Source: Heterohyrax brucei
Lineage: Eukaryota > Chordata > Mammalia > Hyracoidea > Procaviidae
NCBI GenBank assembly: GCA_028571685.1
Contig: CM053156.1
Coordinates: 81,347,049 to 81,411,048, forward strand
Direction of reading: 5' to 3'
Length of the DNA stretch: 64,000 nucleotides
In this document: piece by piece, positions 54,199 to 63,880 of the stretch
How the letters are laid out: the number at the start of each line of letters is the position of its first letter
Numbering within the stretch: the first letter of the stretch is position 1
Translations under genes and position numbers: made by a program
The notes under the pieces: generated by a model
Seen by the model: the letters and a program-made list of their open reading frames with translations, nothing else
Told to the model about the DNA's origin: nothing
Databases searched by the model: none

Positions 54199-54405
54199 TA
54201 TGCTGTCCAGTAGAGCAGCTACGAGCTACCTGTCAGTATTTGAATATAAATTTAAATCAATTGAAATTAAATTGAAGTTAAAATTCCTTTCTTCAGTTGT
54301 ACTGGCCGTGTTTTAAGTGCTCAGCGGCCACCTGAGCTACATATTGGACAGCTCAGATATCTAATGTTTTCATCACTGCAGAAAGTTCTATCGGACAGCA
54401 TTGAC
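54199..54405. mobile_element. hAT-type non-autonomous element with inverted ends
   Basis: The ends 'TATGCTGTCCAGTAG' and 'CTATCGGACAGCATTG' are inverted repeats. The interior 'TTTTAAGTGCTCAGCGGCCA' matches the family with ends GCTGTCCAATAG. Confidence 0.85.
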
Positions 54406-55006
54406 CTAGAGATTTTCAACAGTCAAAATCAAATTTGTGGCTACATTCTAATCTATGTGTCCATCAAGAATCATTCTATCTTATGGCAGGATTTCCTGAA
54501 GTATGGTCCAGGTACCACTGGTGACACTCAAGATCCTTTTAAACATACATGACTGAGCATTTATTTTATTTATTCTTTGTTACTTATACCTTTAAATTAT
54601 GTATTTATTCCAGGATGAATTTAAAAATACATAACAAGAATTATGCTCAGTGGTGGGGGAAAGAAAAGCCTATCTAAATGGTTATATACTGTATAATTCT
54701 ATACATATAATGTTCTTGTAAGTACAAAGAGCCTTGTAAAGGAATTGTACTGTACCAGAAGGTGAGGCCAATATACATACACACAGGAGTGCATGTAAAA
54801 AATTAGTGAAATCTGAATAAGATCTACGGGTTGTATCGATGTCTATTTCCTAGCTGCAATATTGAACTCTGCTTATGCAAGGTATTATTGTTAGGAGGAA
54901 ATAGATGAATAGTATATAGATCTCCTTGCCACCGTTGCAGTTGCATGTGAATTGATAATCATTTCAAAATATAAAGATATGTATATACTCAATGTCTATG
55001 GGTTTC
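54406..55006. other. A/T-rich unique sequence
   Basis: Nothing recognised. Confidence 0.5.
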
Positions 55007-55023
55007 GGTTATCATTAGGTAGG

Positions 55024-55185
55024 ATACCTTGATGGCGTAGTGGGTAAGTGCTACAGCTGCTACCCAAAAGGTCAGCCGTTCAAATCCACCAGGTACTCCT
55101 TGGAAACTCTATGGGGCGGTTCTACTCTGTCCTCTCAGTTCACTATGAGTTGGAATTGAATAGACAGCAACATTTGATTTTTTTT
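55024..55185 (+). mobile_element. AfroSINE type A with imperfect target duplication
   Basis: 'ACCTTGATGGCGTAGTGGGT', 'ACTCCTTGGAAACTCTATGG', 'CACTATGAGTTGGAATTGAA'. GGTTATCATTAGGTAGG before and GGTTATCACTTAGATAGG after are the duplicated target. Confidence 0.93.
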
Positions 55186-55249
55186 GGTTATCACTTAGAT
55201 AGGCACACATTGTTCCCTAAGAACTGAAGTTGATTATTTATTTATTTAA

Positions 55250-55410
55250 TTGGTCAAACCGGAGTCGAGAAACTTATTCTATATAGGGGCAGCCTTGCCA
55301 GCCATGTAGTTTCTCTTGCAACTGCTGCCTTCTGCTCTTGTAGCAAGAAAGCAACCACGGATATTACATCACTGAGTAAGGAAGTGAATAAGTAAAACTA
55401 TGTTCCGCTG
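55250..55410 (-). mobile_element. hAT-type DNA transposon, antisense
   Basis: 'GAGTCGAGAAACTTATTCTA' and 'GCTCTTGTAGCAAGAAAGCA' match, in reverse, the GGTCAGCAAACT family seen at 50590. Confidence 0.75.
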
Positions 55411-55532
55411 GCTGATGAAGATCAAAGACATCAACTTTCAGTTTGGATGATGCCCCAACAGAAAACAGAAGTCTTTACAACTGGGCCAACAAGCGGTATC
55501 CTGATGAATGGAGAAAATACTGAAGCTGTCAA

Positions 55533-55901
55533 CAGTGGCATCACTTGAGTTGGTGCAGTAACTCCAGGGGTTTCCAAGGAGCACCTGGCTGATTTGAACT
55601 GCTGACTTTTTCGTTAGCAATGGCAGCACTTAAGCACTAGGCCACTAGGGTTTCCTGGAGTGCATCAGAAGGTTCAAAAATTGGCATAGCATTTTAGCCT
55701 TGGGGGTATTGATACACAGAAGCTGGGCTTATGAAAAACAACTTTTGTTATAAGTAACTACAGGGATATTTTCATTTTAAAAAGTGAATTTTAGCTGAAA
55801 TATTGCACAAAATGTTATAGACAATCATTTCAGTGTCATCCCCTCTGCACGTGTTACCTGGTGTGACCCACAGACTCCACCCTCCTCTAGTGACACCACT
55901 G
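55533..55901. mobile_element. hAT element inside RTE, 8-bp target duplication
   Basis: Ends CAGTGGCATCACTTG and CTAGTGACACCACTG are inverted repeats (12 of 15 match). GCTGTCAA occurs exactly on both sides (55525-55532, 55902-55909), the 8-bp duplication of hAT transposases. It contains a SINE fragment. Confidence 0.9.
55566..55655 (-). mobile_element. AfroSINE type A, antisense, tail lost, in hAT
   Basis: 'GGGGTTTCCAAGGAGCACCT' to 'AAGCACTAGGCCACTAGGGT'. Only the head half is present. Confidence 0.88.
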
Positions 55902-56155
55902 GCTGTCAAGGATTTCATTCTCTCTGAATCCACAATCAACACCCATGGAAGCAGCATTCAAGATACCAAATGGCATATTGCACTGGGAAAATTTGCTGCA
56001 AAAGATCTCTTTAAAGCAGTTAAAAAGCAAAAAATGTCACCTTGAGGACAAACGTATGCCTGACCCAAGCCACAGTATTTTCCATTGTCTCATATACATA
56101 CAAAAACTAGGCTATGAATAAGGAAGACCAAAGAAGAATTGATGCCTTTGAATTA

Positions 56156-56717
56156 CAAGGTCCAACAATTAAGTCCATGAACTTAGTTGTTCCAAGTGCT
56201 ATTATATACTTCACTGCTGAATGTCACTGTGGTCATCTTTGAAGCACTCCCCTTGGGAAGCTCTGCATCAGTGCCAGGGCCTAGTTCACTCTTCAGAGAA
56301 ATTTGGCAACTTTTTTTCTGGAATAGCCATTGTTCACAGTGGCACGGTGGCAATTTCATGAACTTAATTGTATAGCTGTCTGTGAGGGAGTTTTTAGCCA
56401 GTAAACAAATAACTGTATTGGAACACTCTTCCTACTCCTTGACCTGACCCCCAATGACTTTTTCTTTACCAGAAAAATAAAAGAAATACTGAAAGACATT
56501 TGGATGACATTCAGGCCACCAATGGTAGTACAACAACAGCTCTGATGGCCACTCTGGAAAAAGAGTTCCAAAATTGCTTTGAAGGGTGTACCAGACACTG
56601 CTGTCAGTGCCTAGCTTCCCAAGGGGAATACTTGGAAGGTGCCCACAGTGATATTCAGCAATGATGTATGTCATGCGTTTTCTGGGATGAGTTTGCCAAC
56701 TTAATTGGTAGTCTTCA
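56156..56717 (+). mobile_element. Foldback mariner-derived element, copy 3, inside RTE
   Basis: 562 bp bounded by TA at 56154-56155 and 56718-56719, the mariner target duplication. Removing it restores RTE sequence. Left: CAAGGTCCAACAATTAAGTC, then a short arm antisense to the transposase 3' region. The middle has a repeat-like motif (TTTCATGAACTTAATTG). The right arm is sense ('GACTTTTTCTTTACCAGAAA') with degenerate C-terminal transposase sequence. The catalytic region is absent. Confidence 0.9.
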
Positions 56718-57056
56718 TATGATATTAGCAAAGACTATTGAATATACCATGGACTGTGAAAAAAAGGAACATATCTGTCTTGGAAAAAGTACAGTCTTAG
56801 AAGGGAAGATGGTGACTCTTGGTCTCAAGTGCTTTGGACATGCTATCAGGAGGGTGAGTCTCTAGAGAAAGGCTTCATGCTTGGTAAGGTAGAGGGTTGG
56901 CAAAAAAGAGGGAGACCCTCGACGAGATGGACTGAAACAGCGGCTGCAACAACAGACTCGTCTTGAGGATCAAGCAGGACCGGGAAGTGTTGTATCCTGT
57001 CACACACAGGGGTCCCTCCCTATGAGTTGGAACAGACTCAGTGACAGCTGTCAATA

Positions 57057-57138
57057 TGTTCCAATAAAGCTTTATTTATAGAAACAGGCTACAGCTCAGA
57101 TTTGGCTCAAGGGTTTTAGTTTGCCAATCACTGGCATA
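57057..57138 (-). mobile_element. hAT-type DNA transposon end, antisense
   Basis: 'TTCCAATAAAGCTTTATTTA' and 'GGTTTTAGTTTGCCAATCAC' are the reverse of the GGTCAGCAAACT family. It joins directly to the RTE end. Confidence 0.8.
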
Positions 57139-57312
57139 GATCATCTTCTGCATTTGACCTTTGGGAGGAAGAAGAGAGAGACTTTTGAAGGCTGAACCAC
57201 TTCCCTCTCCCCTCCTGCTCACTGCCCCCAAGCTTAGGAAGTCAACCAGAAGTCAAGTCAAGATGTCCTTGCTAATTGTCCCAGACCGTGTCCTTCTATT
57301 GATGGGTGCTCA

Positions 57313-57378
57313 TCATGGATCCCTTGGGTCTTGTACATAGTAGGCTCTCAATAAATATCGAGTGATTAATTGATCAAC
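57313..57378 (+). mobile_element. L2/MIR 3' end
   Basis: 'GTACATAGTAGGCTCTCAAT' then AAATATCGAGTGATT is a typical L2 terminus. Confidence 0.7.
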
Positions 57379-57529
57379 TCATTAAGAAAGAGAGCTGAAT
57401 CCTGACAGAGGTTAACAGAAATTGGAAGGCCAGCATCCTGTAGGTGACTTCTCCCTAAGTGCTGGCAGAGAGGAATGCTAATAGTCACATAGTTTTTACA
57501 TTGAATGGCACACCATAGAGACAACAAAG

Positions 57530-57720
57530 CATTTTATTAGCTATTACGTGGTTATCAGTCATTCAAATCCTGATGACACTGCTGTGACAACCATTTGTAG
57601 CTTTGCTTTACAACTAAAGAAACTGACTCAGAGAAACTTTAAAAAGTTCTCTTAAAATGGCACGAGCTAGTAACTGTCAGCATGGTGACTTAAACACAGT
57701 GGGTCCAACAGCAAATGCAA
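57530..57720 (-). mobile_element. MIR, antisense
   Basis: 'CAACTAAAGAAACTGACTCA' and 'GGCACGAGCTAGTAACTGTC' fit antisense MIR. Confidence 0.6.
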
Positions 57721-57937
57721 GGCTTGTTCCACGACATCACAACTCATGCTAAGGGAATTCTGAGCAAACAGAAATGGTTGGTGGCCATTCCAGCAATGTT
57801 GCAACCTAAACTCTGAATTTTAAAAGAGGCTGAGGGGACGGGTTTAAATAACAGAATTGTAAGTGATTTAGAATATAAGTGAACAAGTCCAGTACAGTAG
57901 TATTTATTATACAATCCCATTTATATGTGAGTGTGTA

Positions 57938-58100
57938 TAGATAGATGGATAGATTGGTAGGTTGGTAGATAGATGATAAGCAGGTAAGTAGGTGGATGGA
58001 TGGATGGATGGGTGGGTGGGTGGGTGGGTGGGTGGACGGATGGATGGATGGATGGATGGATAGACGGATGGACGGACGGACAGATAGGTAGATAGATAGT
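57938..58100. repeat. Compound tetranucleotide array
   Basis: Blocks of GATA, GATG, GGTG, GATG and GACG units in sequence (GATGGATGGATGGATG, GGTGGGTGGGTGGGTG, GACGGACGGAC). About 160 bp, directly next to a SINE. Confidence 0.95.
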
Positions 58101-58306
58101 TGCTATTATTGTCAGATGCCATCTACTCCATTCTGATTCATAGCGACCCCATATGACAGAGGAAAACTGCCCCATAGAGTTCTCTTGGGTGTTATTTTTT
58201 GGGATGCAGATAGCCATGCCTTTCTCCCAAAGATCCACTGAGTGGACTCAAACATTGACCTCTGGCTAGTGATGAAGTGCTAACCATTTGTGTCAATGAG
58301 ACTCCT
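58101..58306 (-). mobile_element. AfroSINE, antisense (B/C-like)
   Basis: 'CTGATTCATAGCGACCCCAT', 'GGGATGCAGATAGCCATGCC', 'GTGCTAACCATTTGTGTCAA'. Confidence 0.85.
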
Positions 58307-58992
58307 GTATTTACATATAATATGGTAAAATTACACATATGATAAAGAATATAAGAGAGGCAAGGACCACGCATGTGTATGGTAAAGTGTATCTCCCCCG
58401 CTCTGCCACCCCACACACCCATAATTGTGAAGAAGATATAAACCAAGAATTTGAAATAATGAATCACAAGCTACATCTTAGCTCTTGATGCACTTTGGTT
58501 GTCCTGTAAAGTATAAATAAACTTGAATGGGTTGTCTTCACATGGGGAGAAGGCTCTTCAGTTGTGACAGTGCCGTGACTCCTCAATGACTTCCCAGTTC
58601 TCTCCCTGCGATTCACACAGCCCAAGCAGTTTCCTTAAACTGGGGAAAACACCCACCCACCTTCTCTCTCTCCAGGATAGGTAAGCATGGCTAGAAAGAA
58701 GGGTAGCATCTGGCAGGCTGACTGCATGGCAAATCCAGCCTATTTCATCCCAGCCAAGACCCCTTGGACTCTGTGAGGTCCCTTCTCCCAATCGCAGCAG
58801 GCCTTGTGAAGTTCCACCCTTTCCCACCTCCACAGGAAGTGACCTCATCTCCCTTCACTCTGGGTCTTCAGGTTTCCTGGACTGTCCCTCCTCCAACTCC
58901 TAGTTTCCCTGACTCCTCTGCCAGTCCTTCTTCCTCACTTGTTGTCTCAGCGGATGGCCCCACCTGCCTTTAAGGAACCCTGGCACTTGGCT
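58307..58992. other. Unique non-coding sequence
   Basis: No repeat or exon recognised. Confidence 0.5.
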
Positions 58993-59195
58993 GTCTCTTT
59001 CCTTTTCTCTTTCTCTCCTGCTTTCTTCATCTCTGCCCCTTCCTCTCTCACCCTCTCCCTCTTTCTTCCTCCCCCTTCTCTCTCTGTTCTTCCTCACTCT
59101 CCTAGGTCTCTTCCTCTGTATCTCCCTCCATCCTCCTCCCTGCCCCCTCCCTCTCCCTTCCTGTCCCCTCCCTCCTCCCTTCCTCCCCCGAGCCC
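58993..59195. repeat. Polypyrimidine tract, about 200 bp
   Basis: Almost only C and T on the + strand (CTCACCCTCTCCCTCTTTCT, CTCCCTTCCTGTCCCCTCCC). Confidence 0.93.
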
Positions 59196-59584
59196 CCACA
59201 TCCTGTAACTCCATCTCTACCAGTTCCTTAGATCCCTGCCCCCCTCTGCACACTCAGGCTCACACTTCCTCCCTTTAAGATCAAATGAATGAAACAAAGA
59301 AACAAACAAAAAGCTGCTCCCTTCTGAGTCTTCCCCTGGGTGGTTCCTGGTACCTAGCCCAGCACCCTGCAGAGTTTCTCTGTCTTTAACCTCCAAACTT
59401 TTCCAAACTTGGGTACGTTCTCCTGCCTTACTGGATTTCTCCCTGGGGGGTGAGAGAGGGACGTGGCCGCTCCTGCCTGCACCACAGGCCAGCACAAGCA
59501 CGCGGGCACCCACACTCACATGCGCAGACATGCACACAAGTGTACATGCTCCCAGGAAAGGGCAGGGGTCATGGCACTTGGTGA
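59196..59584. other. Unique non-coding sequence
   Basis: A CACA/ACAC-like mixed run at 59490-59550. Nothing else recognised. Confidence 0.5.
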
Positions 59585-59720
59585 CAGGCCCAGGGATTGG
59601 GTTCTGACAACAGATCTTGGGCAAATTCCCTTACCTATAAAAAGAAGGCAATAAAATGTTTCTCTTCAGGGTTGCCATTAAGGTAAAGTAAAATGTTGTC
59701 TGAGAGACACAGGACCCAGG
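59585..59720 (+). mobile_element. MIR fragment, sense
   Basis: 'TTGGGCAAATTCCCTTACCT', 'CTTCAGGGTTGCCATTAAGG' fit the MIR middle. Confidence 0.6.
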
Positions 59721-60087
59721 CCTGTGCTCAGTATCTAACAGCCATTAACTGTTATGAGATACGTATAATTGTACACACATGTACATGTCTACAGACGCAC
59801 ATGCATATGTATGAGATGTACTCTCTCTTTTTAATTAGGGTAGTCCATGGTCAGGAACCTTGTCACCTCTCCTTTGCATTCTCTCAAGGACTCAGCCTTG
59901 TACGGTTCACTTAGAAGCTCTTTAACAGACTGATGGGTGTGAAACCACGGAACTTGGACAGGCCACCACATTAAAAAGGGTGTTGTTATTATTATTTTAA
60001 TCAAACTCAGGTATTTTAATGGCTTCTTTAGGACAGCATTTCTTACCCTTAGCAGTATGCCTTTTGGAACCAGAGAATTCTTTCTTC
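59721..60087. other. Unique non-coding sequence
   Basis: Nothing recognised. Confidence 0.5.
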
Positions 60088-60298
60088 AAGGATCCCTAGT
60101 AGTACAACAATGAAGCACTTGGCTGCTAAGCTAAAGGTCAGCGGTTCAAATCCACCTGCAGACTCCATGGCAGAAGGACCTGGTGATCTTCTTCCGTAAA
60201 GATTACAGCCTAGGAATTCCTATGGGCAATTCTCCTCCATGTCGTGGGGTCACTCTGAGTCGAAAATCAACTCAATAGCACCCCACGACAACAACCCC
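60088..60298 (+). mobile_element. AfroSINE type B, sense
   Basis: 'GGATCCCTAGTAGTACAACA', 'GATCTTCTTCCGTAAAGATT', 'CACTCTGAGTCGAAAATCAA', ending CGACAACAACCCC. Confidence 0.93.
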
Positions 60299-60309
60299 TT
60301 ATGGCGTCG

Positions 60310-60455
60310 AGGACTGTTTTGTGCATTGCAGAGTACTGAACAGCACCCCTGGTCCCTTCCCACTAGATGCCAGCAGCATGTCCCCATCCAGTCAGAGAGA
60401 CAAACATCTCCTGACATGGCCAGATGTCCTCCCTGGCTGAGAACTCTGATGTTGA
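60310..60455 (+). mobile_element. hAT-type DNA transposon
   Basis: 'GTTTTGTGCATTGCAGAGTA', 'CACCCCTGGTCCCTTCCCAC', 'TAGATGCCAGCAGCATGTCC'. Same family as 30195. Confidence 0.8.
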
Positions 60456-62104
60456 CTAGTCTGAACCCCTCTCCCCAACCACAAACCGCCACCTGCAGTG
60501 ATTCCGAAATAGCTGGATTCTTGATTAGGGAATTAGAGCTGCCAGAGTCACAAAAGTCAGGTGGGTGTTTGTGGTCACCAAAGTATCAGTTTAAAAAAAA
60601 AAAAAAATGCAATTTGTTTTCTCATGCACAATTTTTGTACTCCAACAAAGGACTTTATGGGAGGAAATGCTGATCTCCTACCGGCTTATTGAATAGAATT
60701 CTGCAAGCCGCAGTTCTGCCTCTGTAAATCTTCCAAAAGAGAACACCAGTAACTCAGCAGCCTGAGTCTCACCAGATAATAATGTGTACATAAGACCCGA
60801 GTAACCCACGCATTCCTAGAAAATACTTCAAAGTTATTTTTTAACATCCAAACAAATGAGGGTCAGTGGGTCTCCCTAGCAGCCTCTGTCTTTTCTATAA
60901 CTATATTTTATATAAACATATTTTGAGATGGTGGCAAAGACTTCACGGGCACACAACGGCAAATGTTCTTCAAAACTGTCTTTAATTATTCATTGGGTTG
61001 TGCTATATTTTACATTTCTTTTCATAAGTATTAATCTTTATTATTGCCTGACCAGGGGGGTGGGGAGGGAAGCACACGCAGAGCAATACCTGTTATTAAA
61101 TGACCTATCAGAGCGACATGGATAAATGTTGGGGGCAATTTAATTGTTTCCTAGCTGCAGTTTTATACAGTTTCTATCAAACTGAAGGGTAATTTTTTTT
61201 TTTTTAGTAGCTGCTTATTTTAAATGTACAAAACCCTTGTGTGTAATTCCGAAGGCTGCCCTACAGCGTTGCAATCCACCGTTTCCCCGAGGCTGTTGTG
61301 AAATATTGATGAAATCCTTGCTTTTGTGGCTTCCTCTGATACACTAAACATTTGTCTGATGTTAGTTGAACTTGAATGGATCTATTCAGACCTATATCAG
61401 TAGTGACTTCAAAGGGAGTAGGGCTGTTAGAGTATTTTTTTCTTAATTTTTCTTTCCTTCCTTTTTTTCCCCCCACCTTAATGAACAGGAGTTTCAAAGC
61501 TTTACCATGGGATACTATAGAAAAACAAACAAACAAACAAGTTCATGTCAAATGGTTCATGTATCTGGCAGGCTGCTGATCTTTGTAATTCTAAATGGTG
61601 TTTTTGTTTTATTTTATTTTATTCCTTTTTCCTCTGATTCTGGTGAGTTGCCTGTATCCATTCAGATATTGTGATACCAAGGTGGATGCTCCTCCTTTCA
61701 ACATACATTCACATACACACTCACACACACTCGTGCTTTCTCTCTCTCACACACACACATACACTTACAGACAGTGTAGGAGGAGAATGGGAAATAATAA
61801 CCTCAGTTGTGTGACACTGCACTCAGAATGCTGAGCATCTAGAGGTCTGCCACCCAGGAAGCTTCCAGCAACAAGGAAAAGATCCCATGAATGAGAAAAA
61901 TTGCCTCAAATGGACTGTCTCCAGCAAAAGCTGTTTGCATTGAACTCAGCAAGACTCAGGACAAGAACTCCTATTTATTCTTGTATTTTCTGGTCTTGTT
62001 CTGAATTACAGCTGCTGGGGCTTATTATTTTTAAAAATGATAGAGTAGTCCTTCAGGACCTCTCGGCAGTGAACTAGCCTCTAAGCAGTCTTTCTCCCTT
62101 TCAA
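60456..62104. other. Unique non-coding sequence, about 1.6 kb, SINE-free
   Basis: Poly-A at 60593-60607, poly-T at 61192-61205, AAAC units at 61522-61540 and CA runs at 61700-61770. No exon recognised. Confidence 0.5.
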
Positions 62105-62249
62105 GAACCGTGGCCGTTTGGGGCTGGGTGATTGTTTGTTGTCAGGGCTTTCAGCAGCACCCCTGGCCTGTACCCACCAGGTGCCAGTAGCAGCACCCCA
62201 CACAGGTAGGACAACCCAAACAGCCTCCAAGGGTCTGCCAACTGAGCAA
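62105..62249 (+). mobile_element. hAT-type DNA transposon, first part
   Basis: 'CAGCAGCACCCCTGGCCTGT', 'ACCCACCAGGTGCCAGTAGC'. Same family as 30195. Split by a SINE. Confidence 0.82.
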
Positions 62250-62438
62250 ACAAGCCAGTCGCCATCAAGTCAATTCTGTGTGTGTCAGAGTGGAACGGGA
62301 CTCCATAGGGGTTTCTTGTAGCTGATTTTTGAGAAGTAGGTCACCAGTCTTTTCTTCCGTGTTGCTTATAGTAGACTCAGACCTCCATCCTTTTGGGTAG
62401 CTGCTGAGCACTTAACTGTTTGTGCCACTCAGGAACTC
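62250..62438 (-). mobile_element. AfroSINE type C, antisense, in hAT
   Basis: 'AGTCGCCATCAAGTCAATTC', 'GTGTGTCAGAGTGGAACGGG', 'CACTTAACTGTTTGTGCCAC'. Confidence 0.9.
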
Positions 62439-62520
62439 CCCAAGTGTCTACAGATGTTGACAGATGTTCCCTGATGGGCAAAATCTCTTCTTTAACCACC
62501 TCCACCTCTGGTTTACAATT
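62439..62520 (+). mobile_element. hAT-type DNA transposon, second part
   Basis: 'CAAGTGTCTACAGATGTTGA' and 'TCCCTGATGGGCAAAATCTC' complete the interrupted element. Confidence 0.78.
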
Positions 62521-62586
62521 ACTGTGTTAGAGATATAAAAATATGGGTATTTAAAGATAAAGACATATTTGCCTCAACTAGTACAT

Positions 62587-62781
62587 AGGAAGCCCTAGTA
62601 GACACAACACTTAAGGCTTTGGCTGCTAACCAAACGTTTCGTGGTCTGAATCCACCCGGTGGCTCCACAACAGCAAGACCTGGTGATCTGTTCCTACAAA
62701 GGTTACAGCATAGAAAAACCCCATGGGGCAGTTCTTCTGTGTCCTGTAGGGTCACCGTGGGTCGGTGGCACGTGGCAACTA
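62587..62781 (+). mobile_element. AfroSINE type B, sense
   Basis: 'AGGAAGCCCTAGTAGACACA', 'GACCTGGTGATCTGTTCCTA', 'GGGTCACCGTGGGTCGGTGG'. Part of the tail (AATCGACTCG) is missing. Confidence 0.9.
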
Positions 62782-63496
62782 CCATGTGTAGAAAGAGGAC
62801 CAATCTTGTTTCAGCAGGTGGGATAATGATGGGGGACCTCTCCCAGGATCACGCTCTGGCTTAGTTTTCTAGAACAGTTTAGAGCTCACCTCCAAACGCT
62901 GGCAGCTGGGCAGTAGCTGCTGCTGGGGCAGACCCTGGACTCACAGACTTGGTCTGCCAAGCATCCTTTGTCTACGAGAGCTCAGTCAGTCCTCAGGAAA
63001 GGTCCAAGGGTGCCTTCCCTCTGTTTCTCTCCTTAAAGCCCCACCTCAAAGAGACAGGGTTGACGCTGGGCATCACCTCTGCCCCCTTCACTTAGTGTGA
63101 CTTTTCAGACAGAAACTCCAGCGACACCGCTTTGCCGCTGACATTAGGCTTCAATCGGACGGAAAATACAGTATCTCTCTGTATCTACAACTGACGCTAT
63201 TTTGTGACTCATTCAAAGGAAAATGATTTATTGTTCAGAATTGACTCGACAGCAAACGTTTTTTTGAAGTACGTTATATAATTATATTTAATTAATTTAA
63301 TACCAGCATCACTGACAAAGTTCTAATCTCCACCATGTGAGAACACGTGTGTCTCCCTCACTGTTGTGTCTCTAGCCTCTGATCCATACACACAGTTGGT
63401 GCCCGGGTTTTTTAATTAAACAGTTGCTTAGTAAGGGATTTGGTGCATCCGTACCCCACCATCCTTCCTCCGTATGAGCAACGCTGTTTTTCCGAC
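62782..63496. other. Unique sequence with a SINE tail scrap
   Basis: 63235-63260 'CAGAATTGACTCGACAGCAA' is an AfroSINE/RTE terminus. The rest is unrecognised. Confidence 0.5.
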
Positions 63497-63880
63497 CTTG
63501 TCATTGTTGAGTGCCATCAAGTTGGTTCTCACTCATAGTGGCCCCATGTACAACAAAACAAAACACTGCCCAGTCCTTTGCCATCCTCACAATCGTTGCT
63601 GTGTTTGAGTTTGTTGTTACAGGCACTGTGTCAATCATCTCATGGAGGGCCTTCTTTTTGACTAACTCCCTGCTCGACCCAGCGTGATGTCCCTCTCCAG
63701 GGCCTGGTCCCTCTGATAACATGTCCAGAGTATGTGGGATGTTGTCTCACTGTCCTCCCTTCTATGAGACACTCTGTCTCTACTTCCTCTGCAATAAATG
63801 TGTTCCTTCTTCTGGAAGTCCATGAGATATTCAACATTCTTTGTGAACACCATAATTTAAATACATCAGGCCTTCTTTGG
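63497..63880 (-). mobile_element. RTE LINE 3' part, antisense
   Basis: 'GTTGAGTGCCATCAAGTTGG', 'AACAAAACAAAACACTGCCC', 'CTGATAACATGTCCAGAGTA', 'GAAGTCCATGAGATATTCAA'. Broken frame. 5' truncated. Confidence 0.93.

Larger units (their letters stand above)
55415..57056 (+). mobile_element. RTE LINE 3' part, carrying two insertions
   Basis: RTE pieces at 55415-55532, 55902-56155 and 56718-57056 join in order when the hAT element (55533-55901) and mariner (56156-56717) are removed. Landmarks: 'GATGAAGATCAAAGACATCA', 'GGATTTCATTCTCTCTGAAT', 'GAAGAATTGATGCCTTTGAA', 'TATACCATGGACTGTGAAAA'. The reading frame is broken. Confidence 0.92.

Noticed and set aside
57938-58100. CRISPR-like regular repeats
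   Set aside because: A contiguous tetranucleotide microsatellite with no spacers, in a mammalian genome.
57907-58238. Open frames encoding histidine/proline-rich repeats
   Set aside because: Pure translation of the GATG/GGTG microsatellite.
58900-59253. 117-codon arginine/glutamate-rich frame
   Set aside because: Translation of the polypyrimidine tract; low complexity.
59217-59624. 135-codon reverse frame
   Set aside because: Composition follows GC- and GT-rich DNA; no recognisable family.
60239-60673. 144-codon open frame
   Set aside because: It starts in a SINE and runs through a hAT fragment.
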